A stretch of 16,952 bases of DNA from positions 1-16,952 of the forward strand of contig DEWC01000018.1 of the NCBI GenBank assembly GCA_002363095.1, written 5' to 3'. Source of the DNA: Ruminococcaceae bacterium UBA3220 (lineage in GTDB: Bacteria > Bacillota > Clostridia > Oscillospirales > Acutalibacteraceae). Positions 6,302 through 14,156 of this stretch are shown one piece after another. A model generated the notes under the pieces. That model was not told where the DNA came from. It saw only the letters and a program-made list of their open reading frames with translations, and searched no databases. Positions within the stretch are counted from its first letter, which is position 1; each line of letters starts with the position of its first letter. A program made the position numbers and the translations under genes.

Positions 6302-7196
6302 AAAATTCGTTTGCGCGGCCGTTGCGTTATTGCTTATATTCACGCTTCCCGGTTGTGAGGGTTACCGTGAGACCGACGCATGTTATATCGTAACCGCGGT
6401 TGCGTTTGACGGCGGAGAAAACATTGAAATATCGCTTGAAGTCGTCTCAACCGGCGGAGGTGAGCGAAGGAGCGACGCCTATTCCGAGATAATAACGGGT
6501 CAAGGGAAAACCCCCGAAAACGCAATGTTTTCGCTTTCGAGCAAAATTTCCAAAATCCTTATGTTTGACCACTGCACCGCGCTTGTACTCGGCGAAAGCG
6601 TCAAAGAAAATCAGCTTGACGAAATTATAAATTTTGCAAGGGAACTTAAAGAAATAAACCTTTCGGTATATGTTGTGCGATGTGAAAACGCCCGTAAACT
6701 GCTCGCCCTATCAAAGCCCTCCGCCGTTGCAAGAGGCTTTGATATCGTCGGAAATATAAGGGAAACCGAAAAGGATACGGGCATAAAATACGAAAACCGA
6801 TTTTTCGAGTTGTTTGCGGCGTACAAAACGGGCAAATGTTATAAACTGCCGTTTCTGGCGGTTGATGAAGCCAAAATCATAATCGAAGGCGAAACGGTTT
6901 ACCACAACACACAAAAAAAGGAATATCTTTCTAACGAAGATAGCCTTATATATTCGTTTTTTATAAATAAAAACAGCGGAGGAAAGGTGTATTTCGGCAA
7001 AGAATACGCCGATGTGGTAAACACGAAATTTAAACGCAGGGGAAAAGAATTTACCGCGTCGGTTAAGGTAAAAAACGAAAGCGACGGATTTAAAAAAGCG
7101 TTTTCGAACAAATGTAATGAATTCCTTCAAAAGCACGGGAAAAAGCTCGGGCTTGAAGCCGAAAAAGCCAAAGTTAAAATAAAAGGCGGTGTTTGA
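6294..7196 (+). CDS. gerC: Ger(x)C-type germination lipoprotein (C subunit), short form
   Basis: A 300-residue lipoprotein. The signal peptide MIKKFVCAAVALLLIFTLPGC ends in a lipobox with the modified cysteine at residue 21. Next comes the family opening, YRETDACYIVTAVAFDGGENIEISLEVV, and a helix typical of Ger(x)C domain 1 (FDHCTALVLGESV). The C subunit sits on the outer face of the spore inner membrane with the A and B subunits. Family members usually run to about 350-400 residues. Here the C-terminal domain is condensed and ends at KVKIKGGV, lacking the usual tryptophan-containing end. Its start lies inside gerA, and AAGGGAAA just upstream is the ribosome site. Gene order is A-C-B rather than the A-B-C of B. 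subtilis. Confidence 0.85.
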   Translation: MIKKFVCAAVALLLIFTLPGCEGYRETDACYIVTAVAFDGGENIEISLEVVSTGGGERRSDAYSEIITGQGKTPENAMFSLSSKISKILMFDHCTALVLGESVKENQLDEIINFARELKEINLSVYVVRCENARKLLALSKPSAVARGFDIVGNIRETEKDTGIKYENRFFELFAAYKTGKCYKLPFLAVDEAKIIIEGETVYHNTQKKEYLSNEDSLIYSFFINKNSGGKVYFGKEYADVVNTKFKRRGKEFTASVKVKNESDGFKKAFSNKCNEFLQKHGKKLGLEAEKAKVKIKGGV

Positions 7197-8119
7197 AAAC
7201 GGAAAAAGATATGCGGTTTTACGAGGGCACGGCGGCGGCAATGGTGCTTTTCGGAAACATTGGGTTGCTTATACCTTATAAGGGCGCAAAAAGCGGCGAT
7301 TTTACCGTCTTTCTTGTCGCTTTTTCGATTTCGGTTTTACTGTATTTTTTATGCTTTAAATGGCTTGAAAAATTTAAAACAAAGCAGATAAACAAGGCGC
7401 TGTTTTATGTGGCGGGAATTATCTCGGTCATATTTTGCCTTGTTGTTTGCGCCGAAACATCAAAGCACTTTCTTAACTATATTTCTACCGAAGTTTTGAT
7501 AAAAAACCGAAAAATTTACAGCGTTGTCGCTTTTTTGGGGATCGTTATCTACGCCCTTTTCAGACGCCCCGAAGCCATTGTTAAATTTTCGGCGCCCGCA
7601 CTTGTTTTTATCGCGCTGTCGGTCTTAATTCTTTTCCTTGTTTCCGGGAACAACTTTAACGCCGATTTTTTATCATCTCTTTTTGTGCCGAAAACGAGCG
7701 AAAGTGTTTTGAGAACGTTTGAGTATTTGTTGCTCTGCTTTGTTTCGCCGACGGTTTTCGCGGTTTTTTCGGCGTTTTACTTCAAAAAGCCTTCGCTGAA
7801 AACAGAAATCGCGGGTCTTGGCGCCGGTGCGGTAATCCTCGCCGTTTGTTTTTTAAGCGGGGTGCTGACCTTTTCGCTTGCCGAGGCTTCCGAAATAAGG
7901 CACGCATATCCAAAAAGCGTAAGTGTAATATCTGTGGGCGAACTGTTTACCCGAATGGAAGGAATTGCCTGCTTCGTTTTCTTCTTTTCGGCGCTTGTAA
8001 AAACCGTTATTTGCGCCTTTTCGGTAAAGGCGTTGCTTTTTTCAATGAAAATCGCAAGGCCAAAGGAAACGGCAGCGCTTTTGACGGCGGGAGCGGTGCT
8101 TATATCCGCGATACTCTAA
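7193..8119 (+). CDS. gerB: GerB-type germination permease (B subunit), short C-terminus
   Basis: A 308-residue integral membrane protein of the spore-permease (APC-like) type, the presumed nutrient-sensing subunit of the receptor. By eye there are nine hydrophobic segments, from residues 12-29 to 292-308. Typical members have ten and about 360 residues. The last segment here runs to the stop codon, so the tenth is missing. In-frame continuation past the stop and the other + frames give no hydrophobic segment, so a simple frameshift does not explain it. The start is TTG at 7193, overlapping the gerC stop by 4 nt, with AGGCGGTG just before it. An in-frame ATG at 7211 is a possible alternative. 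Assignment relies on hydrophobic pattern plus operon context more than on sequence motifs. Confidence 0.75.
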   Translation: MKTEKDMRFYEGTAAAMVLFGNIGLLIPYKGAKSGDFTVFLVAFSISVLLYFLCFKWLEKFKTKQINKALFYVAGIISVIFCLVVCAETSKHFLNYISTEVLIKNRKIYSVVAFLGIVIYALFRRPEAIVKFSAPALVFIALSVLILFLVSGNNFNADFLSSLFVPKTSESVLRTFEYLLLCFVSPTVFAVFSAFYFKKPSLKTEIAGLGAGAVILAVCFLSGVLTFSLAEASEIRHAYPKSVSVISVGELFTRMEGIACFVFFFSALVKTVICAFSVKALLFSMKIARPKETAALLTAGAVLISAIL

Positions 8120-8166
8120 CATTTTTTGCGGAATTTCGGCATACCCTTTAACAAAGGAGGAGTTAT

Positions 8167-9381
8167 ATGAAAATAAAAAGAGTTTTGGGGGTCGCCGTTT
8201 GCTTTTGCCTTTGCTTGTCAACATCGGTTTACGCAAAGACCGTTACTTCGGACGAAGCCCTTGAAGATCTTGACAAACCGATAGAATGCGCTACCGTTTA
8301 CGCTTCGCCCGGAACGGATTTGCAAATCAAGGCAAAAAGCGCCGTTTTGATGGAGCAATACACCGGCGAAGTCCTTTATGAGCAAAATCCCGACGAAAAA
8401 CTGAAGCCGGCTTCCATAACAAAGATTATGTCGCTTGTTCTAATAATGGAGGCGATAGAAAGACGCGATTTTACGCCCGAGGAGGTAGTTACGGCGAGCG
8501 AGCACGCCGCGAGTCTCGGCGGTTCGCAAATCTGGCTTGAACCGGGCGAGGGGATGACGGTCGACGACCTGTTAAAGGCAACGGTAGTCGGCTCGGCAAA
8601 CGACGCGACTGTGGCGCTCGCCGAAAAGGTTGCGGGAAGCGAGGAGGCCTTTGTTGAAAAAATGAACCAAAAAGCAAAGGAACTCGGAATGAACAATACA
8701 ACTTTTAAAAACGCCACGGGCCTTGACGAGGAGGGGCACGAAACCACGGCGTACGATGTTGCGCTTATGTCGCGCGAGCTTCTTAAATATCCGCTTATTA
8801 AGAGGTATTCGACAATTTGGATGGACAGCGTAAGGAACGGCGAAAGCGAACTTGTCAACACAAATAAACTTGTAAGATTCTATGAGGGAACGACGGGGCT
8901 TAAAACCGGGACGACTTCGGGAGCCAAATGTTGTCTTTCGGCGTCGGCAAAACGCGGAGACACCGAATTTATCGCGGTAGTGATGGGCGGCGAAACCTCC
9001 GCCGACAGGTTTGAAGGGGCAAAAAAGATGCTTGATTTCGGTTTCGCGAACTACTCGCTTATCGAGATTGCTCCGCGTTTTCCGGATAATAAACTCAGCG
9101 TAAGGGTTAATAACGGCACCGAAAAACAGGCGCAGGGAGAAATAAAGGGGAAAATTACAAAAATCGTCAAAAACGCCGAAAAAGGCAAGGTGGATACAAA
9201 TATAGTTTTAAAAGACGCTCTTTCGGCTCCCGTTAAAAAGGGGGATGAAATAGGTACGGCGGAAATATACATAGGCAAAGAAAAAATCGGCGAACTCCCG
9301 GTAACCGCCCGAAAAGAGGTTAAAAAAACCGGCGTTTTGGTAATTTTCGGATGGATTATCAAGGGGCTTTTTAAACTATAA
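8167..9381 (+). CDS. dacF: D-alanyl-D-alanine carboxypeptidase, DacF-like
   Basis: A 404-residue low-molecular-weight penicillin-binding protein that removes the terminal D-Ala from peptidoglycan stem peptides. Signal peptide residues 1-23 (cleavage after VYA). All three active-site motifs are present: S-x-x-K as SITK (Ser83-Lys86), S-x-N as SAN (143-145) and KTG (236-238). The beta-rich PBP5-type C-terminal domain spans about 285-385, and the C-terminal hydrophobic/basic tail VLVIFGWIIKGLFKL would anchor it to the membrane. The ribosome site AAAGGAGG (8153-8160) is excellent. It lies 47 nt downstream of the ger operon and may share its transcript. That context, plus similarity to DacF, which tunes spore cortex crosslinking in B. 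subtilis, favours a sporulation role over a vegetative DacA role. Confidence 0.9.
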   Translation: MKIKRVLGVAVCFCLCLSTSVYAKTVTSDEALEDLDKPIECATVYASPGTDLQIKAKSAVLMEQYTGEVLYEQNPDEKLKPASITKIMSLVLIMEAIERRDFTPEEVVTASEHAASLGGSQIWLEPGEGMTVDDLLKATVVGSANDATVALAEKVAGSEEAFVEKMNQKAKELGMNNTTFKNATGLDEEGHETTAYDVALMSRELLKYPLIKRYSTIWMDSVRNGESELVNTNKLVRFYEGTTGLKTGTTSGAKCCLSASAKRGDTEFIAVVMGGETSADRFEGAKKMLDFGFANYSLIEIAPRFPDNKLSVRVNNGTEKQAQGEIKGKITKIVKNAEKGKVDTNIVLKDALSAPVKKGDEIGTAEIYIGKEKIGELPVTARKEVKKTGVLVIFGWIIKGLFKL

Positions 9382-9412
9382 TCAAACTTTTTTTAAATTC
9401 GTCTTTTTCCTC

Positions 9413-9441
9413 TTGAAAGTGGCCTTGAAATATAGTAAAAT
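9413..9441 (+). promoter_or_regulatory. Sigma-A promoter for pgi
   Basis: TTGAAA (9413-9418), 17 nt, TAAAAT (9436-9441), 40 nt before the start codon. A direct repeat TATAGTAAA occurs at 9431 and 9441, and a second, poorer -35/-10 pair with a short spacer overlaps it. Confidence 0.65.
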
Positions 9442-9480
9442 ATAGTAAATTAAGATGTCATATTTTGGAGGCAATAATAG

Positions 9481-10821
9481 ATGGGACTTAATTTTAACAG
9501 CAAATTTGCTGATAAATTTATTAAGGAAAATGATCTTGCCGGCCTTAAACCGCAGGTTGAAGCGGCACACAGGATGGTTGAGGAAAAGTCGGGACTCGGT
9601 AATGATTTCCTCGGATGGGTCGACCTCCCCGTAGATTACGACAGGGAAGAATTCGCAAGGATAAAGAGGGCTGCGGAAAAAATTAAAAAAGACACCGATA
9701 TTCTTATTGTTATCGGAATCGGCGGTTCCTACTTAGGAGCGCGCGCGGCGATAGAGTTTTTAAAGGGTCAGTATTATAACCAAACAAGGGTGGACTGCCC
9801 TGAAATATATTTCGCCGGAAACAGCATAAGCGGATCTAATCTTGCCGACCTTCTTAAAATGTGCGAAGGCAAGAGGGTTTCGGTAAACATTATTTCAAAA
9901 TCCGGAACAACGACCGAACCTGCCGTTGCTTTCAGGGTTTTCAGAAAACTTCTTGAAGAGCGTTACGGCGAGCAGGAGGCCGCAGGGCGTATTTACTGCA
10001 CAACCGACAAGGCGAGAGGCACATTAAAGCAACTTGCCGACCAAAAAGGATATGAATGCTTTGTTATTCCCGACGATGTAGGCGGAAGATTTTCGGTTTT
10101 GACCGCTGTCGGACTTTTGCCGATAGCCGCAGCCGGCGCCGATATAGACAAACTTATGTCGGGCGCCGCCGCCGCAAGAACCGATTACAGCGAGCCCGAT
10201 ATGGAGAAGAACCCCTGCTATACATATGCCGCCCTTCGTAACGCTTTTTACAGAAAGGGCAAATCGGTTGAACTGCTCGTTTCGTATGAGCCAAGGTTTA
10301 CAATGATGAGCGAATGGTATAAGCAGCTTTTCGGCGAAAGCGAAGGAAAAGACAACAAGGGTCTTTTCCCTGCGAGCGTTACCTTCTCGACCGACCTTCA
10401 CTCAATGGGTCAGTATATCCAGGACGGAAGCCGTCTTATGTTTGAAACGGTGGTAAGCATTAAGGATAACGGCAGTGATGTTGTTATCGAAAAAGAGGAA
10501 ACAAACGGCGACGGACTTAATTTCCTTGCCGGAAAACCGATGTCGTTTGTAAACGAAAAGGCGTTTGAGGGAACCGTTCTTGCCCACACCGACGGCGGCG
10601 TGCCCAATCTTATCATTGAGGTTGAAAAAGCGGACGAGGAAAACCTCGGCAGACTCATATACTTCTTCGAAAAGGCGTGCGCGATTTCGGGATATATGCT
10701 CGGCGTTAATCCGTTTGACCAACCGGGTGTTGAAAGTTATAAGAAAAATATGTTTGCCCTGCTCGGAAAGCCCGGATACGAAAGCGAAAAGGCAAACCTT
10801 GAAGCCAGGCTTCAAAAATAA
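9481..10821 (+). CDS. pgi: Glucose-6-phosphate isomerase
   Basis: A 446-residue cytoplasmic enzyme interconverting glucose-6-phosphate and fructose-6-phosphate, at the head of glycolysis and in gluconeogenesis. Diagnostic segments: IGIGGSYLGARAAIEFL (sugar-phosphate site, ~79-95), SKSGTTTEPAVAF (SIS phosphate-binding loop, ~139-151), DVGGRFSVLTAVG (PGI signature 1, ~199-211), FPASVTFSTDLHSMGQYIQDG (~297-317) and GVNPFDQPGVESYKKN (signature 2, ~407-422). The length matches the short bacterial form of about 450 residues. The start is supported by GGAGG at 9467-9471. It is followed at 72 nt by a small P-loop gene before the first clear terminator, so the two probably share a message. Confidence 0.97.
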   Translation: MGLNFNSKFADKFIKENDLAGLKPQVEAAHRMVEEKSGLGNDFLGWVDLPVDYDREEFARIKRAAEKIKKDTDILIVIGIGGSYLGARAAIEFLKGQYYNQTRVDCPEIYFAGNSISGSNLADLLKMCEGKRVSVNIISKSGTTTEPAVAFRVFRKLLEERYGEQEAAGRIYCTTDKARGTLKQLADQKGYECFVIPDDVGGRFSVLTAVGLLPIAAAGADIDKLMSGAAAARTDYSEPDMEKNPCYTYAALRNAFYRKGKSVELLVSYEPRFTMMSEWYKQLFGESEGKDNKGLFPASVTFSTDLHSMGQYIQDGSRLMFETVVSIKDNGSDVVIEKEETNGDGLNFLAGKPMSFVNEKAFEGTVLAHTDGGVPNLIIEVEKADEENLGRLIYFFEKACAISGYMLGVNPFDQPGVESYKKNMFALLGKPGYESEKANLEARLQK

Positions 10822-10834
10822 TTATCGGAATAAA

Positions 10835-10868
10835 CCGCAAAGGCTTGCGTGAATTAAGCCGAAAGCGG
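10835..10868 (+). other. Imperfect hairpin in the pgi-P-loop gene gap
   Basis: CCGC (10835-10838) and GGCTT (10842-10846) pair with AAGCC (10856-10860) and GCGG (10865-10868). It is followed by TAAAAAAT rather than a T-run, so it is more likely an mRNA processing or attenuation structure than a full terminator. Confidence 0.35.
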
Positions 10869-10893
10869 TAAAAAATATAAAGGAGTACATATT

Positions 10894-11301
10894 ATGATAA
10901 AACTCATTATCGGAAAAAAAGGCTCAGGAAAGACCAAAAAACTGGTGGAGATGGTTAACAACGCCGCCGAAACAAGCCTCGGCAATGTCGTTTGTATCGA
11001 AAAGGGCGATGTTCTTACATTCTCCGTTACACATAAGGCGCGCCTGGTTGATTCGTGCGACTTTGCAATCAGCGGATACGGCGAATATTTCGGTTTCCTC
11101 GCAGGAATTAAGGCAGGAAATAACGATATAACCCATATTTTCGGCGATGCAACACTTCGCATCGGAAGCAGAGATTACGATGAATTAGCCGCCTTTTTGG
11201 AGAGAATATCAAAAATCGAGGACGTTGAGTTTACATTTACCGTTTCTTGTGACGAATCGGAACTTCCAGCCAAGGTTTTTGATTTTGCCCAAAAGATTTG
11301 A
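10894..11301 (+). CDS. Small P-loop protein of unknown function
   Basis: A 135-residue soluble protein. It begins directly with a beta strand and Walker A motif, MIKLIIGKKGSGKTKKL (GKKGSGKT at residues 7-14), so it very probably binds ATP or GTP. A strand ending in Asp, ITHIFGDA (~79-86), may supply the Walker B acidic residue. There is no recognisable specificity motif, and the protein is too short for a helicase or a standard AAA+ ATPase. A small kinase-like or regulatory NTPase is possible. The ribosome site is AAAGGAG, about 8 nt before ATG. It is downstream of pgi, probably co-transcribed, and ends just before a strong terminator. I do not recognise a named family. Confidence 0.75.
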   Translation: MIKLIIGKKGSGKTKKLVEMVNNAAETSLGNVVCIEKGDVLTFSVTHKARLVDSCDFAISGYGEYFGFLAGIKAGNNDITHIFGDATLRIGSRDYDELAAFLERISKIEDVEFTFTVSCDESELPAKVFDFAQKI

Positions 11302-11313
11302 TTTAAAGTTTTT

Positions 11314-11343
11314 AACGGCACGAGATGTTCGTGCCGTTTTTTT
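11314..11343 (+). terminator. Intrinsic terminator of the pgi unit
   Basis: A perfect 10-bp stem, AACGGCACGA (11314-11323) with TCGTGCCGTT (11329-11338), loop GATGT, running into a seven-T tract (11337-11343). Confidence 0.93.
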
Positions 11344-11345
11344 AT

Positions 11346-11374
11346 TTGACATTTCAGACCTGCGGACTTATAAT
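11346..11374 (+). promoter_or_regulatory. Perfect-consensus sigma-A promoter for typA
   Basis: TTGACA (11346-11351), 17 nt, TATAAT (11369-11374), beginning only 3 nt after the preceding terminator's T-tract. The leader to the start codon at 11446 is about 65 nt. Confidence 0.88.
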
Positions 11375-11445
11375 AAATTGTTAAGAAATTTATGGCGAAA
11401 AACTGTGAATTCGCCTTTTGGTTTTAAGAAAGAAGCGGTAAAAGA

Positions 11446-13275
11446 ATGTCAATCGAAACTCAAAACAATTTAAGAAACGTCGCTATTATTGCCCATGTTG
11501 ACCACGGAAAAACGACGCTTGTCGACCAGTTGTTAAAGCAAAGCGGAACCTTCCGCGAAAACGAGGCGGTAAACGAAAGGGTTATGGACTCGAACGACCT
11601 TGAAAGGGAGAGAGGAATAACAATTCTTTCGAAAAACACAAGCGTTAAATATAAGGACATAAAAATCAATATTATCGACACGCCCGGACACGCCGATTTC
11701 GGCGGAGAGGTTGAGCGAATTCTTCAAATGGTAGACGGTGTTTTGCTTCTTGTTGACGCCTTTGAGGGTTGTATGCCCCAAACGAGATTTGTGCTAAAAA
11801 AGGCGCTTGCGCTCGGCAAGAAAGCGGTTGTGGTTATCAACAAAATCGACCGTCCGATGGCAAGACCGCACGAGGTTGTTGACGAGGTCTTAGATTTGTT
11901 TATCGAGCTCGGAGCCGACGAAGACCAGATAGAATTCCCGGTTGTTTTTGCATCGGCGAGAGACGGCTACGCCTCTTACTCCCCCGATGTTAAGGGCGAG
12001 GATATGAAGCCTCTTTTTGAGGAGATAATAAAGGAAATAGAACCGCCGAAGGGCGATGTTGAGGCGCCGCTTCAACTCCTTTTTTCCAACATTGAATATG
12101 ACGATTATGTTGGACGAATAGGTGTCGGCAGGGTCGTGAGAGGAACGGTAAAGAAGGGACAGACGGTTGCGCTTTGCCACAAGGACGGAACTTCGACAAA
12201 TGTTAAAATCGCGAACATTTATATGTACGAGGGACTCAAAAGATGCGAGGTTGAAAGCGCGAAGGTGGGCGATATCGTCCAGGTTTCGGGCATTCAAAAT
12301 CTTGAAATCGGCGAGACTGCCTGCGATGTAAACTGCGTTGAACCGCTTCCTTTTGTTAAGATTGACGAGCCGACGCTTTCGATGAACTTTATGGTAAACA
12401 ACTCTCCGTTTGCCGGCAAAGACGGCAAATATGTTACTTCAAGAAACATAAGAGAGCGGCTTTTTAAAGAGGTGATGACCAACGTAAGCCTCCGCGTTGA
12501 GGAGACCGACAGCGCCGACACATTTAAGGTTTCGGGCAGAGGCGAACTCCATCTTTCGATACTGATTGAAACGATGCGCAGACAGGGGTATGAATTCCAG
12601 GTTTCGCCGCCCGCCGTTATCTACAAAAAAGACGCCGACGGAAAATTGCTTGAGCCGATGGAACTTTTAATGATAGAGGTTCCCGAAGAATATGTCGGAG
12701 CGGTAATGGAGCGTTTAGGTTCGCGCCACGCCGAGCTTAAAAATATGGGAACGCGAGAGGGAGGAACATCGCACCTTGAATTTTCCATCCCCGCGAGAGG
12801 GCTTTTGGGCTACCGTTCGCAGTTTATGACCGATACCAACGGAAACGGCATAATGAATCATATTTTTGACGGCTACGAGCCGTATAAGGGTGATATAGAG
12901 CAGCGAAACACCGGCTCTATCATTGCCCACGAAACGGGCGAAGCGACCGGCTACGGGCTTTTCAACACCCAGAGTCGCGGCAGGCTCTTTATAGGACCCG
13001 GCACCCCGGTTTACGAGGGAATGATTGTAGGCGAAAACCCGAAAAACGAGGATATAGTTTGCAATGTCTGCAAGAAAAAGCAACTTACCAACACCCGCGC
13101 TTCCGGCTCGGATGACGCTTTGCGCCTTGTTCCGCACTCGGTTTTATCGCTCGAACAGTCGCTTGAATTTATAAAAGACGACGAACTTGTTGAAATTACC
13201 CCCAACAACATCCGTCTTCGCAAAAAAATCTTAGGGAAGGAAGCCCGAATGAAATTTGAGGCAAAAAACAAATAA
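11446..13275 (+). CDS. typA: Translational GTPase TypA/BipA
   Basis: A 609-residue ribosome-associated GTPase related to EF-G, involved in ribosome assembly and stress or cold adaptation in several bacteria. The GTPase motifs are clear: G1 AHVDHGKTT (16-24), the ERGITI switch region (~54-59), G3 DTPGHADFGG (~73-82) and G4 NKID (~127-130). The order of domains continues with an EF-Tu-like barrel, EF-G domain III/V-like segments (around GRGELHLSILIETMRRQGYEFQVS) and the TypA-specific C-terminal domain near GEATGYGLFNTQSRGRLFIGPGTPVYEGMIVGE. Length is typical. The ribosome site before ATG is weak (AGAAGCGG). It is the first gene of a three-gene unit, and its stop codon overlaps the next start by one base. 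Confidence 0.97.
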   Translation: MSIETQNNLRNVAIIAHVDHGKTTLVDQLLKQSGTFRENEAVNERVMDSNDLERERGITILSKNTSVKYKDIKINIIDTPGHADFGGEVERILQMVDGVLLLVDAFEGCMPQTRFVLKKALALGKKAVVVINKIDRPMARPHEVVDEVLDLFIELGADEDQIEFPVVFASARDGYASYSPDVKGEDMKPLFEEIIKEIEPPKGDVEAPLQLLFSNIEYDDYVGRIGVGRVVRGTVKKGQTVALCHKDGTSTNVKIANIYMYEGLKRCEVESAKVGDIVQVSGIQNLEIGETACDVNCVEPLPFVKIDEPTLSMNFMVNNSPFAGKDGKYVTSRNIRERLFKEVMTNVSLRVEETDSADTFKVSGRGELHLSILIETMRRQGYEFQVSPPAVIYKKDADGKLLEPMELLMIEVPEEYVGAVMERLGSRHAELKNMGTREGGTSHLEFSIPARGLLGYRSQFMTDTNGNGIMNHIFDGYEPYKGDIEQRNTGSIIAHETGEATGYGLFNTQSRGRLFIGPGTPVYEGMIVGENPKNEDIVCNVCKKKQLTNTRASGSDDALRLVPHSVLSLEQSLEFIKDDELVEITPNNIRLRKKILGKEARMKFEAKNK

Positions 13276-14156
13276 TGTCATACACAATACTTGACCTTGA
13301 ATGGGATAGCGCGTATCTGCCGGCAAAAGACCGATACATAAATCAGATTTTGCAAATCGGTGCCGTAAAACTTAATAACAATTTTAAGGTTATTGACACC
13401 TTTGAGCGCACCGTTCGGCCGAGTGTTGGCGACAAGGTGTCCGACAGATTTGTAAAACTTACCGGAATAACAAGAGATGATTTGGCGGCGGGCGTTCCAC
13501 TCTCAACCGCGGTGCTTGAATATAACGCCTGGTTAGATGAGGATACCGTTACCATGACATGGAGCAAATCCGACCTTTATACCGTTATGGATAACGAAAA
13601 AACGCTCATAAAGGGCATAAAATTCAACATTGAATACTATGTCGATTTGCAGTCGTATATACAAAGCGAGATGCGCCTTATGGGGCATGAGGTAAAATCT
13701 CAGATAGCGTTGTCCGACGCGGCGGAAAAACTCGGCATAAAAACGGACGGGCTTGAACTGCACACCGCCAAGGATGACAGTCTTGTATGTGCGGCGCTTT
13801 TGAAAAAATATTTCAACAAAAAGCGGTTTTTTGAGATGGTTGAGGACACTTCTCAAAACAATTTCTTCAAGCGCCTCGCCTTTAAGCCGGAATTTATCGA
13901 CGATATTAACAGCAAATACATAAACAAACAAGACCTGAGTTTTAATTGCAACAAATGCGGAAACACGGCAGAACAAAAGGAACCGTGGAAATACCGTAAC
14001 CGCTGGTTTTTCTCGTCCTTTTACTGTAAAAACTGCAACCGCGAATTTGCGGCAAGGATATCCTTTAAAAAGGGGTACGACACCATAACCGTCAAACGCA
14101 AGGTCTTTGAAAAGAAGAAGCAGCAAGCGGGCGGAAAAAACGGTGAAGAAAAGTGA
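13275..14156 (+). CDS. DEDDh 3'-5' exonuclease with C-terminal zinc ribbon
   Basis: A 293-residue cytoplasmic protein. The N-terminal exonuclease fold (DnaQ/RNase T type) is shown by D-x-E (Asp7, Glu9 in ILDLEWD), a mid-domain aspartate (Asp100, in WSKSDLY) and the DEDDh ending H-x-A-x2-D (His163, Asp168). These coordinate two metal ions and cut nucleotides from 3' ends. The C-terminal part adds two C-x-x-C pairs (Cys225/228 and Cys251/254) forming a zinc ribbon, followed by a Lys-rich tail, which suggests nucleic-acid binding. Whether the substrate is RNA or DNA cannot be told. It starts on the last base of the typA stop codon, so translation is coupled. Confidence 0.85.
   Translation: MSYTILDLEWDSAYLPAKDRYINQILQIGAVKLNNNFKVIDTFERTVRPSVGDKVSDRFVKLTGITRDDLAAGVPLSTAVLEYNAWLDEDTVTMTWSKSDLYTVMDNEKTLIKGIKFNIEYYVDLQSYIQSEMRLMGHEVKSQIALSDAAEKLGIKTDGLELHTAKDDSLVCAALLKKYFNKKRFFEMVEDTSQNNFFKRLAFKPEFIDDINSKYINKQDLSFNCNKCGNTAEQKEPWKYRNRWFFSSFYCKNCNREFAARISFKKGYDTITVKRKVFEKKKQQAGGKNGEEK

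Noticed and set aside
8117..8166. Frameshift truncating gerB
   Set aside because: None of the three + frames after the stop encodes the missing hydrophobic segment, so a single frameshift would not restore a longer protein.
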